DNA of 64,000 bases. It comes from Streptomyces sp. NBC_00878 (GTDB taxonomy: Bacteria; Actinomycetota; Actinomycetes; Streptomycetales; Streptomycetaceae). The notes below the pieces were generated by a model. That model had not been told where the DNA came from. It made no database searches and was given only the letters and a program-made list of their open reading frames with translations. Shown here piece after piece: positions 1-9,057 of the stretch (its first letter is position 1; the number at the start of each line of letters is the position of its first letter). The stretch is from positions 6,386,001-6,450,000 of the forward strand of contig NZ_JAPEOK010000001.1 in the NCBI RefSeq assembly GCF_026341515.1, in the 5' to 3' direction. Both the position numbers and the translations under genes were made by a program.

Positions 1-66
1 AGAACAAGCGGTCCCTGTAGTCCCTTGTTGTAGTCCCTTGTCGGGCAAGGCGAAGCGGGAGAGTCG

Positions 67-1212
67 ATGGCGGAACTGTCCACCGGGGACGGGGCCATGG
101 CGGGTGAGGGAGCCACGACGGACGCGGGCGACCCCGCGGAGGCCGGTGGCGCGGCGGCGGACGCGGAAGCGCCCGTGGCCACGGATGCGGCCGCGGCCGC
201 GGAATCCGTCGTGGCCGTGGCCGGCGCCCCGGCCACGGCCCACGCCGCGGCCGTGGCCGTGGGTGGCGTCGTGGCCGCGGGTGACACCGTGATCGCCACC
301 CGCGGCCTCACCAAGCGCTACCGCGGTGGACAGCTCGCCGTCGACGGTCTCGATCTGGCCGTCCCGGCGGGCAGCGTCTTCGGCTTCCTCGGGCCGAACG
401 GCTCCGGCAAGACGACCACCATCAGAATGCTGATGGGCCTGATCGAGCCGACTTCCGGGACGGCGCGCGTGCTGGGGCAGCCCATGCCGCGCGCCACGCG
501 CACCGTGCTGCCGCACGTCGGCGCACTCATCGAGGGACCGGCTCTCTACGGTTTCCTCTCCGGCCGCGACAACCTCCTGCGATACGACTCCGCCGACCCG
601 ACCGCCGACCCGCGCACCCGGCGTGCACGCGTCGCGGCGGCGCTCGACCGTGTCGGTCTGACGGCCGCCGCGGGCAAGAAGGCGAAGGCGTACTCCCTGG
701 GGATGAAGCAGCGGCTCGGGCTCGCGGCCGCGCTGTTGCAGCCCCGGCGGCTGCTCGTGCTGGACGAGCCGACCAACGGACTCGACCCGCAGGGGATGCG
801 AGAAATCCGTTCCCTCGTAAGGGAGTTGGCGTCGGACGGCACCACCGTCTTCCTCTCCTCGCATCTGCTCGACGAGATCGAGCAGGTGTGCACACACGCC
901 GCGGTGATGGCCCAGGGGCGGCTGATCACCCAGGGACCGGTGGCCGACCTCGCGGCGGGCGCACGCAGCCGGCTCGTCGTGACGACACCGGATCCGGGCG
1001 ACGCGGCCCGCGTGCTGAAGGAGCAGGGCGTGGCCGATGTCGTGGTGGCCGAGGACAGCGTGACCGCCGAGCCACCGGACCGCGATCTCGCCGAGGTGAA
1101 CGCGGCGCTGGTGACGGCGGGTGTCCGCGTCCGGGGCTTCGGGGTCGAACGGGCCTCGCTGGAGGACGCGTTCGTGGCGCTGACGGGGGAGGGATTCGAT
1201 GTCGCGGGCTGA
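67..1212 (+). CDS. ABC transporter ATP-binding protein
   Basis: ATPase subunit of an ABC exporter working with the overlapping permease gene. After an unusual Ala-rich N-terminal stretch of about 75 residues, a standard ABC domain begins (IATRGLTKRY). Walker A GPNGSGKT is at about 109-116, the signature SLGMKQR follows, Walker B is LLVLDEPTNGLDP and the H-loop is SSHLLDE, all intact. The ATG at 67 has a purine-rich GGAGAG close upstream; a later start would remove the Ala-rich leader, which is longer than usual for the family. The 3' end overlaps the permease by 14 bp, so translation is probably coupled. The substrate cannot be read from the sequence; the pairing with one multi-pass permease resembles ABC-2 type exporters. 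Confidence 0.9.
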   Translation: MAELSTGDGAMAGEGATTDAGDPAEAGGAAADAEAPVATDAAAAAESVVAVAGAPATAHAAAVAVGGVVAAGDTVIATRGLTKRYRGGQLAVDGLDLAVPAGSVFGFLGPNGSGKTTTIRMLMGLIEPTSGTARVLGQPMPRATRTVLPHVGALIEGPALYGFLSGRDNLLRYDSADPTADPRTRRARVAAALDRVGLTAAAGKKAKAYSLGMKQRLGLAAALLQPRRLLVLDEPTNGLDPQGMREIRSLVRELASDGTTVFLSSHLLDEIEQVCTHAAVMAQGRLITQGPVADLAAGARSRLVVTTPDPGDAARVLKEQGVADVVVAEDSVTAEPPDRDLAEVNAALVTAGVRVRGFGVERASLEDAFVALTGEGFDVAG

Positions 1213-2107
1213 ACTCGTAGAGCCGACGCCCGGCGCCGCGGAGACGGCCGTCGGCACACGGGCGCCGACCCCGCTGTGGACCCTCGGCCTGCTGCGCAAC
1301 GAACTGCGGACCACGCTCCGGCGGTGGCGGACGATCGCGCTGCTCGGCGTGCTGGCCACGGTGCCGGTGCTGGTCGGGATCGCTGTGAAGATCGAGACGA
1401 GCGACGGATCGTCGGCCGGAGGCGGCGGGGGCGAGGGGCCCGCCTTCATCGCGCAGATCACCAACAACGGACTGTTCCTGGTCTTCACCGCGCTGGCCGC
1501 CACACTCCCGTTCTTCCTGCCGATGGCGGTCGGCGTCATCGCGGGCGACGCGATCGCGGGCGAGGCCAATGCGGGGACACTGCGCTATCTGCTGGTCGCC
1601 CCGGCCGGGCGTACGCGCCTGCTGATAACCAAGTACGCGACCACGCTGGCCTTCTGCGTCATCGCGACCCTGGTGGTGGCGACCTCGGCACTGATCGTGG
1701 GTGCGCTGCTGTTTCCCCTGGGTGAGCTGACGACGATCTCCGGCACGCGGATCAGTTTCGGCGAGGGGCTCGGGCGGGCGCTGCTGATCGCGTTGGCCGT
1801 CGCCGCGTCTCTGATCGGGGTCGCGGCCCTCGGCCTGTTCGTCTCGACCCTGACGAACAGCGGGATCGCGGCGATGGCGACGACCGTCGGCCTGCTCATC
1901 ACCGTGCAGATCCTCGACCAGATTCCCCAGCTCCACGCGATCCAGCCGTACTTCTTCTCGCACTACTGGCTGTCCTTCGCCGACCTCATGCGCGACCCGG
2001 TCTACTGGGACGACCTGATACGCAACCTGGAACTCCAGGCGCTGTACGCGGCGGTGTTCGGTGCGGCCGCGTGGGCGCGGTTCACGGCGAAGGACATCAC
2101 CGCGTAG
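1199..2107 (+). CDS. ABC-2 type transporter permease
   Basis: Membrane subunit of the ABC exporter, 302 residues. A cytoplasmic N-terminus of about 45 residues is followed by six or so hydrophobic segments (for example TIALLGVLATVPVLVGIAV, LFLVFTALAATLPFFLPMAV and GIAAMATTVGLLITVQIL). The first two are separated by a short Gly/Ser-rich loop that probably faces outward. The layout matches ABC-2 permeases that partner with a single ATPase. The ATG lies inside the end of the ATPase gene, so the two form one transcription unit. Downstream is a long palindrome that may end the transcript. Substrate unknown. Confidence 0.85.
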   Translation: MSRAELVEPTPGAAETAVGTRAPTPLWTLGLLRNELRTTLRRWRTIALLGVLATVPVLVGIAVKIETSDGSSAGGGGGEGPAFIAQITNNGLFLVFTALAATLPFFLPMAVGVIAGDAIAGEANAGTLRYLLVAPAGRTRLLITKYATTLAFCVIATLVVATSALIVGALLFPLGELTTISGTRISFGEGLGRALLIALAVAASLIGVAALGLFVSTLTNSGIAAMATTVGLLITVQILDQIPQLHAIQPYFFSHYWLSFADLMRDPVYWDDLIRNLELQALYAAVFGAAAWARFTAKDITA

Positions 2108-2152
2108 GGCGGCGCACCGGCCATGGGCCCGGCCGGCGGCGGAGGCCCCATA

Positions 2153-2206
2153 TACGGCGGAGGCGTCAGAGACGGCGGAAGCCTCAGAGACGGCGGAAGC
2201 CTCAGC
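2153..2206. repeat. three tandem 18-bp repeats in intergenic region
   Basis: Three consecutive 18-bp units of the form (g/t)acggcggaagcctcaga, the first slightly divergent. They lie in the 317-bp gap between the ABC permease and the aminopeptidase. The rest of the gap holds the palindrome at 2230-2276 and a loose run of ggctggagtg-like repeats at about 2331-2410. No convincing gene is seen in the gap. Confidence 0.7.
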
Positions 2207-2229
2207 TGTAGCTCCGTCAGCTGAGCGTA

Positions 2230-2276
2230 CGACGACTGCATGCGTATGCGGTATATGCACACGCATGCAGTCGTCG
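2230..2276. terminator. long perfect palindrome downstream of ABC operon
   Basis: Perfect 16-bp inverted arms, CGACGACTGCATGCGT and its complement, surround a 15-bp centre. The position, between the 3' end of the ABC operon and the 3' end of the convergent aminopeptidase gene, fits a bidirectional terminator. There is no U-tract, and the arms are less G/C-rich than usual here, so a protein-binding site is possible. Confidence 0.5.
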
Positions 2277-2424
2277 GCTACCTGAATGACGGGCCCGCCG
2301 GGCCGGAGTCAGCCGGGCCAGCCTCGCCGACTGGAGTGGGCTGGAGTGGGCTGGAGTCAGCCCGGGTCAGTCGATTCAGCTGGGTCAGCTGGGGTGGGCT
2401 GGAGCCGGCCGGGAGTGGGTCGGT

Positions 2425-3480
<1,056 letters not shown>

Positions 3481-3637
3481 TCACCCGACGCGGAGTCTCG
3501 CGGCGTTCCTGGCGGCTGGCTCCCGGCTGGCTCCCTGCTGCCGGGGCGGGCGGGCTGCTGGCGGTGCTCCGGGGGTGCCGCGGCGGCAGTGGGCGGGCCG
3601 CCGCCCGTTGCCGCCGACGGGCGGGCGACCTGGTTGC

Positions 3638-3739
3638 CGGTTGTCGCGGATGGGCGGCCGCCGCGGTTGCCCCGGGCGGGCGGCCTCCCGGTTGTCGCGA
3701 ACGGACGGCCGCCCCGTTTGCCGAGGGTCGTCGCGTGGG
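3638..3739. repeat. imperfect 51-bp tandem duplication upstream of aminopeptidase
   Basis: The 11-mer cggttgtcgcg recurs at 3638 and 3689 within two similar 51-bp units. It sits in the 385-bp stretch between the aminopeptidase start and the stop of the VOC gene. No gene in this stretch looks real; the open frames across it are G/C-bias shadows. The aminopeptidase promoter should lie near 3370-3480. Confidence 0.5.
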
Positions 3740-3751
3740 TCAGTGCGTGGG

Positions 3752-4264
3752 TCAGTGCACGCAGAACTCGTTCCCCTCCGGGTCCTCCATCACCACCCAC
3801 TCGCCGCCCTGTTCCTTCACCTCCCGGAGCACCGCCGCCCCCAGCCCGGTCAGCCGCGCGACCTCCGCCTCCCGCTGCCTGTCCCCGGTGTGTACGTCGA
3901 TGTGCAGCCGGTTCTTCACCGTCTTCGGCTCCGGCACGCGCTGGAAGAGCAGCCGTCGTCCGAGTCCGGTCCCGCTGTCCTTGTCGTACGGATCGTCGGG
4001 GTGGCGTACGGCCGCGAGGTCCCGCCAGGCTCGGCGGCCGTGCGACTCGACGGTGATCTCGGGCGGGACGGCGCCGAAACCGAGCAGGCGCTCGACCAGG
4101 GCGCTGTGGTCCTCGACCAGATAGCCGAGGGTGGCGGCCCAGAAGTCGGACTGGGCGTGTGGATCGGCGGCGTCGATGACGAGCTTCCAGTGCAGGGGTG
4201 CCGGTGTCGACGGGGGTGTCTGGGGCTGAGGCTGGGACGCGGGCTGGGGCTGGGTCTCGGTCAT
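3752..4264 (-). CDS. VOC (glyoxalase/bleomycin resistance) family protein
   Basis: 170-residue protein of the vicinal oxygen chelate superfamily. The N-terminal 25 residues are Gln/Pro-rich. The VOC fold starts at LHWKLVIDAADPHAQSDFW and ends with the family hallmark WVVMEDPEGNEFCVH. An RLHIDVHTGDRQ strand in the middle supplies likely metal-binding His and Glu positions. In Streptomyces such proteins may be enzymes or ligand-binding resistance proteins; the substrate is not evident. The gene is divergent from the CGNR gene across only 21 bp, and its ATG sits 7 nt after a TATAAC box, suggesting a leaderless transcript. Confidence 0.85.
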   Translation of the reverse strand: MTETQPQPASQPQPQTPPSTPAPLHWKLVIDAADPHAQSDFWAATLGYLVEDHSALVERLLGFGAVPPEITVESHGRRAWRDLAAVRHPDDPYDKDSGTGLGRRLLFQRVPEPKTVKNRLHIDVHTGDRQREAEVARLTGLGAAVLREVKEQGGEWVVMEDPEGNEFCVH

Positions 4265-4285
4265 GTAACCAGTTATAGTAGTTAC
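4265..4285. promoter_or_regulatory. 21-bp divergent, overlapping leaderless promoter region
   Basis: GTAAC and GTTAC arms flank an 11-bp A/T-rich centre lying exactly between the VOC ATG (4264, minus) and the CGNR GTG (4286, plus). On the minus strand TATAAC (4277-4272) is 7 nt before ATG; on the plus strand TATAGT (4274-4279) is 6 nt before GTG. Both -10 boxes therefore overlap and both mRNAs would start at or next to their start codons. Confidence 0.6.
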
Positions 4286-4897
4286 GTGAGTGAGTACGCA
4301 ATGAAGTCGCACGGGCTGACTCTCGTGTCGCACGGGGGGAAGTCGTTCCGCTTCGATCCCGGGGCGCTGTGCATGGAGCTCGTGACGACGGGCGGGCCGG
4401 GAGAGTTCGCGCGGTACGAGGTGCTGCACGAGCCCGCGGATCTGGTGCGCTGGGTGGAGCGCAGTCGGCTTTCGGAGGGTCTTGAAGTGACTGTCACGGA
4501 AGAGGAGTTGGCGAAAACGCGGGCCTTGCGCGACGCGATTTTCCTGCTTGCCGCCGACCGGGCCCACGGTCGGCCCCCGCAGGCCCGTCACTTCGACGTC
4601 GTCAACGCCGCCGCGGCCGGGGCGCCGCTTGCCGCCCGTATCGAGGCGGACGGTTCGCGCGGGTGGGCGCCGGGGGCCACCGGTGCGCGGCTGCTCGCCA
4701 CCGTTGCCCGGGACGCGGTGGAACTGTTCACCGGCCCGTACGCGGACCGGATCCGTGAGTGCGGGTCCCACAACTGCGCTCTGCTCTTCGTCGACACCTC
4801 GCGGCCCGGGCGGCGGCGCTGGTGCGCCATGGAGCACTGCGGCAACCGTCAGAAGGTACGGGCGCATCGTGCCCGCCGAGCCGAAGGAGACGACTGA
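4286..4897 (+). CDS. CGNR zinc finger domain-containing protein
   Basis: About 203 residues, ABATE/CGNR type. The N-terminal part, with EELAKTRALRDAIFLLAADR, is the ABATE-like helical domain, a predicted stress or ligand sensing module. The C-terminal zinc finger is clear: ECGSHNCALLFVDTSRP, then RRWCAMEHCGNRQKVRAHR, giving the Cys4 set and the CGNR signature that suggests nucleic acid binding and transcriptional regulation. GTG 4286 is preferred because it follows a TATAGT box as a leaderless start; ATG 4301 is the alternative. It is divergent from the VOC gene and probably regulates it or itself, which is inference from position. It overlaps the truncated SRPBCC gene by one base. Confidence 0.85.
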   Translation: MSEYAMKSHGLTLVSHGGKSFRFDPGALCMELVTTGGPGEFARYEVLHEPADLVRWVERSRLSEGLEVTVTEEELAKTRALRDAIFLLAADRAHGRPPQARHFDVVNAAAAGAPLAARIEADGSRGWAPGATGARLLATVARDAVELFTGPYADRIRECGSHNCALLFVDTSRPGRRRWCAMEHCGNRQKVRAHRARRAEGDD

Positions 4898-5058
4898 TGC
4901 CTACCGGACTCACTCAGGACGCGGGCTGGAATGTCGGGGTGTCCCGCACGCTGCCCCATCCTCCGGAAGCCGTATGGGAGTTCATCGCGAGCCCCGTGGG
5001 GATCGAGCTCTGGCTCGGGGAGGGGGTGATGGAAGGGGTGCGGGCGGAGTTGGGCTGA
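4897..5058 (+). pseudogene. truncated SRPBCC/AHSA1-domain protein remnant
   Basis: 53-residue open frame starting at an ATG that overlaps the CGNR stop (TGATG). It begins like an SRPBCC (AHSA1/START-like) ligand-binding protein (VSRTLPHPPEAVWEFIASPVGIELWLG), then loses the fold and stops where the family normally continues for about 100 more residues. The sequence downstream gives no continuation in any frame and runs into a repeated palindrome. This is a relic of a gene once cotranscribed with the CGNR gene. A short functional peptide cannot be excluded but is unlikely. Confidence 0.7.
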
Positions 5059-5107
5059 GGCGGGGTGGTTCGCCCCCGCCGCCCCTACCCATTCCCGTCA
5101 CTTACTC

Positions 5108-5252
5108 GGGGGCTCCGCCCCCGAACCCCCGCTCCTCAAACGCCGGAGCGGCTGAGGATTTCGCAGTCCGGGGCCGACAACTCAGCCCGTCCGGCGTTTG
5201 AGGACGAGGCCGTTCAGGCCGATAAGCGGGGGTCTGGGGGCGCAGCCCCCAG
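5108..5252. repeat. Streptomyces-type repeated intergenic palindrome
   Basis: Nested inverted repeat: inner perfect 15-bp arms TCCTCAAACGCCGGA (5133-5147) and TCCGGCGTTTGAGGA (5190-5204), outer imperfect arms built of ggggctccgccccc and ggggcgcagcccc. This CGCCGGACGGGCTGA-like element is dispersed in many Streptomyces genomes. It fills the 464-bp gap between the SRPBCC relic and pobA, where no gene is seen; the pobA promoter must lie between about 5260 and 5522. Confidence 0.75.
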
Positions 5253-5522
5253 AAGGGGACGGGAAGGGTAGGGGCGGCGGGGGCGAAGAATCCCCCCTCA
5301 GACACCCACCCACCTGCCCGTCATAAGCTTCCCGAGCCGCCGCGATCTCCTTCTGGTGCGCGTACGAAGCCGCCGACGGCCGGAGCGCCTGCCTCAGCTA
5401 CCACCACCGTAGCCACTGCCGCCACTGCCGACTTCCGCGGCCGTCCCCGACGCGTCCGCCAACCCCACCCCACAGGCCATGAGTTAACGGCTGGCCACAC
5501 CGGATTTCGCCATACTGTTCGC

Positions 5523-6824
5523 ATGACCGCAGACGCCTCCGCCTCGTCCGCCCAGTCCGCGCAGCCCGCCCACTCCCATCCCCATGCGCGCCCCCAGCGC
5601 ACCCGCGTCGTCATCGTGGGGGCGGGACCCGCTGGACTCACCCTCGCCAACATCCTTCGGGCCGCTTCCGTCGACTGCGTGGTGCTGGAGAACGAGAGCC
5701 GGGAGTTCATCGAGCAGCGGCCGCGCGCGGGCTTCCTGGAGGAGTGGGCGGTCCGCGCGCTGGAGCGGCGCGGCCTCGCGGACCGGCTCCTGGAGAACGC
5801 CGTGGCGCACTCCGAGTGCGAGTTCCGGTTCGCCGGAGAGCGCCACAGGTTCCCGTACACCGATGTCTCGGGCCACCGTCACTACGTGTATCCGCAGCCG
5901 CTGCTGGTGACGGACCTGGTGCGCGAGTACGCGGACGTCCGGGGCGGCGACATCCGTTTCGGCGTCCGCGACGTCGAGCCGGCCGGGATCGACGCGGATC
6001 AGACCGATCGCATGGATCAGACGTATCAGATGTATCAGGCGGGCCGGCCGTCGGTGACGTACACGGATCCCGAGACGGGCGAACGCGTCCGCCTCGACTG
6101 CGAGTTCATCGCGGGGTGCGACGGCGCACGCGGTGTGACCCGTGACCTCATGCCCGCGGAGCACGTCACCGTCGCCCGGCACGACTTCGGCGTCGGCTGG
6201 CTGGCGCTGCTGGCCGAGGCGCCGCCGTCCTCCGCCTGCGTCGTCTTCGGCATCCATCCGCGCGGGTTCGCCGGCCACATGGCGCGCAGCCCGCAGGTCA
6301 CCCGCTACTACCTGGAGTGTCCGCCCGACGACGACCCGGAGGACTGGTCGCACGAGCGCGTATGGGCCGAACTCCACGCCCGCCTCGCCGCGGACGGGGC
6401 CCAGCCGCTCAACGAGGGCAACCTGATCGAGAAGCGCGTCCTCGCCATGCACAACTACGTGGTGGAGCCCATGGCGTACGGGCGGCTGTATCTGGCCGGC
6501 GACTCGGCGCACCTCCTCGCACCGATCGGCGCGAAGGGCATGAACCTCGCGATCCACGACTCCCTGCTGCTCGGCGACGCGCTCGTCGCGTACTACGGCA
6601 CGGGGGACGACAGCGGGCTGCGCGGCTATTCGGCGGCCTGTCTCCGGCGGGGGTGGCAGTACCAGGAGTTCTCGCAGTGGCTCTCCGAGGTGTACCACGG
6701 CGCCTCGTCCGGCGACCCCTTCAAGGCGGGAACCTCCATGGCCAGGCTGCGGCGGATCCTCGCCTCACCCCCCGCGGCACTCGTCTTCGCGGATCTGTTC
6801 CTCGGCAAGGACACGGATTACTGA
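5523..6824 (+). CDS. pobA: 4-hydroxybenzoate 3-monooxygenase (FAD)
   Basis: Flavin hydroxylase that converts 4-hydroxybenzoate to protocatechuate using NAD(P)H and O2, feeding the beta-ketoadipate pathway. A His/Ala/Ser-rich leader of about 25 residues precedes the FAD-binding Rossmann motif VVIVGAGPAGLTLANIL; the pobA-like segment ESREFIEQRPRAGFLEEW follows. The second FAD motif is GRLYLAGDSAHLLAPIGAKG with the adjacent MNLAIHDSLLLG helix. Length (433) matches the family (about 390-430). An insertion rich in Asp/Gln/Met (about 161-175, DQTDRMDQTYQMYQ) interrupts the middle. No protocatechuate genes are next to it, so it stands alone here. Confidence 0.88.
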   Translation: MTADASASSAQSAQPAHSHPHARPQRTRVVIVGAGPAGLTLANILRAASVDCVVLENESREFIEQRPRAGFLEEWAVRALERRGLADRLLENAVAHSECEFRFAGERHRFPYTDVSGHRHYVYPQPLLVTDLVREYADVRGGDIRFGVRDVEPAGIDADQTDRMDQTYQMYQAGRPSVTYTDPETGERVRLDCEFIAGCDGARGVTRDLMPAEHVTVARHDFGVGWLALLAEAPPSSACVVFGIHPRGFAGHMARSPQVTRYYLECPPDDDPEDWSHERVWAELHARLAADGAQPLNEGNLIEKRVLAMHNYVVEPMAYGRLYLAGDSAHLLAPIGAKGMNLAIHDSLLLGDALVAYYGTGDDSGLRGYSAACLRRGWQYQEFSQWLSEVYHGASSGDPFKAGTSMARLRRILASPPAALVFADLFLGKDTDY

Positions 6825-6856
6825 CGTCGGAGACCGCCGACGACAGCGGTCACCCA

Positions 6857-7918
6857 TTACTTGTTCGTGCTCGTGCTGGTGCTGGTGCCAGTAGCCGGGC
6901 TCGCGCCCGCCGCCTCCCGGGCCGCTTCCGTGGCGGCGTTGGCAGCGGCGGCGGTAGCCGCAGTGGCCGCGGTGGCCGCCTCGCGCAGCACCATCCTGGA
7001 CCTCCGCGCCGTCCGCAGCGCATCCCACGTCAGCAGCGACAACGCGGCCCACACCAGCGCGAACCCGGCCCACCGTTCGGCGGGCATCGCCTCGTGGAAG
7101 TACAGGATGCCGAGCAGGAACTGCAGCGCGGGCGCGAGGTACTGGAGCAGTCCCAGCGTCGACAGCGGTACCCGGATCGCCGCCGCCCCGAAGCACACGA
7201 GCGGCAACGCGGTCACCACGCCGGTCGCGGCCAGCAGTGCCGCGTGACCGGTGCCCTCGCCGCCGAAGGTCGCGTCGCCCCGGGACGACAGCCACAGCAG
7301 ATAGCCGAGCGCGGGCAGGAACTGGATCGCGGTCTCCGCGGCCAGTGACTCCAGACCGCCGAGGTTGACCTTCTTCTTCACCAGCCCGTACGTCGCGAAG
7401 GAGAAGGCGAGGCAGAGGGAGATCCACGGCGGTTGGCCGTACCCGACGGTCAGTACGAGCACCGCGGCGAAGCCGATACCCACCGCCGCCCACTGTGCCG
7501 GCCGCAGCCGCTCCTTCAGGAGCAGGACGCCCATCGCGATGGTGACGAGCGGGTTGATGAAGTAGCCGAGGGACGCCTCGACCACGTGGCCGGCGTTCAC
7601 GGCCCAGATGTAGACACCCCAGTTGACCGTGATGGTGGCCGCCGCGATGGTGATCAGGCCCATCCTGCGCGGCTCCCGCAGCAGGGGACCGGCCCAGGCC
7701 CAGCGCCGCATCACGACGAGCGCGATCAACACCACGCCCAGCGACCACACCATGCGGTGCGCGAGGATCTCCGCCGCTCCCGCGGGTTCGAGGAGCGGCC
7801 AGAAGAGGGGGACGAGCCCCCACATGCCGTACGCCGCGAAGCCGTTCAGCAGACCGATCCGCTGTTCGCCCTTGGAATCCAGCCCTATGTGCTGTGCGCC
7901 CTTGGATTCCACCGGCAC
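6857..7918 (-). CDS. rarD: EamA-family transporter RarD
   Basis: 353-residue drug/metabolite transporter superfamily protein of the RarD group, ten predicted transmembrane helices. Signature regions are GLLNGFAAYGMWGLVPLFWPLL at the start, EILAHRMVWSL, and the second EamA half with FAFSFATYGLVKKK-like sequence. The N-terminal 25 residues hold a short duplicated KGAQHIG/KGEQRIG segment. The C-terminal 40 residues are Ala/Thr-rich and probably disordered. The transported substrate is unknown. The gene ends convergently 32 bp from pobA. Its promoter region holds the large palindrome at 7991-8046. Confidence 0.85.
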   Translation of the reverse strand: MPVESKGAQHIGLDSKGEQRIGLLNGFAAYGMWGLVPLFWPLLEPAGAAEILAHRMVWSLGVVLIALVVMRRWAWAGPLLREPRRMGLITIAAATITVNWGVYIWAVNAGHVVEASLGYFINPLVTIAMGVLLLKERLRPAQWAAVGIGFAAVLVLTVGYGQPPWISLCLAFSFATYGLVKKKVNLGGLESLAAETAIQFLPALGYLLWLSSRGDATFGGEGTGHAALLAATGVVTALPLVCFGAAAIRVPLSTLGLLQYLAPALQFLLGILYFHEAMPAERWAGFALVWAALSLLTWDALRTARRSRMVLREAATAATAATAAAANAATEAAREAAGASPATGTSTSTSTNK

Positions 7919-7990
7919 GGCCCCTCCCTCTCACCAGGCTGCGAACGCGTGGTGTCCGAACCACGCGCAGCCTTCAAGAAGGTAGCGCCG

Positions 7991-8108
7991 AGCACCCCCA
8001 CCTGTCATGTACGTATCGCTATACGGTCATGACAGACGGGGGTGCTTCCCGTGGGGCAACGTGGGTGCGTCCCGCGGGGCAACGGGAGTGCTCCCCGTGG
8101 AGCGGGGT
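7991..8108. promoter_or_regulatory. nested palindrome and GC-rich repeats upstream of rarD
   Basis: Outer 19-bp arms (AGCACCCCCACCTGTCATG at 7991-8009; complement at 8028-8046, 17/19 matches) surround an inner CGTAT-cgct-ATACG dyad. It is followed by three related units of about 22 bp (gggtgc-tcccg-ggggcaacg) up to 8108. The site lies between the SDR stop and the rarD start, so it may terminate the SDR transcript, control rarD, or both. Confidence 0.5.
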
Positions 8109-8109
8109 G

Positions 8110-8964
8110 TCAGCCCTTCAGCGCCACCGCGATCGACTCCGCGATCGGCGTGGTCGGCCGGCCGGTCAGCCGGGACAGGTCACCGGTGGAGACGACCAGT
8201 TCGCCCTTCTCGATCGACGTGTCGACGCCGGCCAGGATCGCGGCGAGCGGCTCGGGGAGCCCGGCGCCGGTCAGGATGCCCTGGTAGGCCTCGACGGGGA
8301 CGGAGTGGTAGGCGATCTCCTTGCCGGACGCCTTGGCCACCTCGGCCGCGTACTCGGCGAAGCCCCACGCCGTGTCGCCGCCCAGCTCGTACGTCTTGTT
8401 CTCGTGGCCCTCGCCGGTCAGGACGGCCACGGCGGCGGCCGCGTAGTCCGCGCGGGAGGCCGAAGAGATCCTGCCCTCGCCGGCCGCCTGGGTGACGGCG
8501 TTGTACTCGAGGACGGGGGCGAGGTTCTCGGTGTAGTTCTCGTTGTACCAGCCGTTGCGCAGCAGGGCGTACGTCACGCCGGACTCCAGGATCGCCGCCT
8601 CGGTGCCCCGGTGGTCGTCGGCCAGCGCGGCCGTCAGGCTGCCGGGGGCGCTGGTGTACGCGAGGAGCGCGACGCCGGCGGCCTTGGCGGCGTCGAGGAC
8701 GACCTTGTGCTGGGCGACGCGGCCCTTGTCGAACTCGTTGCCGGAGATGAGCAGCACCTTGTCGCCGGCGGCGAAGAGGCCGTCGAAGGTCTCGGGAGCG
8801 TTGTAGTCGGCGACCGCGATCCTCACGCCGCGGGCCGCGAAGCCCGCCGCCTTCTCCTCGCTGCGGACGACGGCCGTGATCCGGTCGGCCGGCACCTTCT
8901 CCAGCAGGCCCTCGATGACGAAGCGGCCGAGGTGTCCGGTGGCTCCGGTGACGACAATGCTCAT
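8110..8964 (-). CDS. NmrA-like NAD(P)H-binding reductase (quinone oxidoreductase-like)
   Basis: 284-residue atypical short-chain dehydrogenase of the NmrA/QorB group. The Rossmann glycine motif VVTGATGHLGRFVIEGLL is at the N-terminus, then AVVRSEEKAAGFAARGVRIAVADYN. The motif YTSAPGSLTALA-like plus LLRNGWYNENY fits NAD(P)H:quinone reductase-like members. ATG 8964 was chosen because it directly precedes the Rossmann strand. It is divergent from the HxlR regulator 93 bp away, a common arrangement in which the regulator controls the reductase under quinone, electrophile or aldehyde stress; that role is inference. The substrate is not known. Confidence 0.87.
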   Translation of the reverse strand: MSIVVTGATGHLGRFVIEGLLEKVPADRITAVVRSEEKAAGFAARGVRIAVADYNAPETFDGLFAAGDKVLLISGNEFDKGRVAQHKVVLDAAKAAGVALLAYTSAPGSLTAALADDHRGTEAAILESGVTYALLRNGWYNENYTENLAPVLEYNAVTQAAGEGRISSASRADYAAAAVAVLTGEGHENKTYELGGDTAWGFAEYAAEVAKASGKEIAYHSVPVEAYQGILTGAGLPEPLAAILAGVDTSIEKGELVVSTGDLSRLTGRPTTPIAESIAVALKG

Positions 8965-9029
8965 GGTGGAAACAACTCCTTGTGGGGTGGGTATGGCACT
9001 AACCATAGGAGCTGCACTAACTGAGGGAA

Positions 9030-9054
9030 AGTACCCACTTTGAAGTAAGGTACT
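9030..9054. promoter_or_regulatory. candidate HxlR operator
   Basis: AGTACC-N13-GGTACT dyad just upstream of the HxlR start. Winged-helix HxlR regulators commonly bind dyads of this sort in the divergent promoter they control. TAAGGT at 9046-9051 lies 6 nt before the ATG, so the regulator mRNA may be leaderless and its promoter overlaps the dyad, fitting autorepression. Confidence 0.55.
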
Positions 9055-9057
9055 GGC

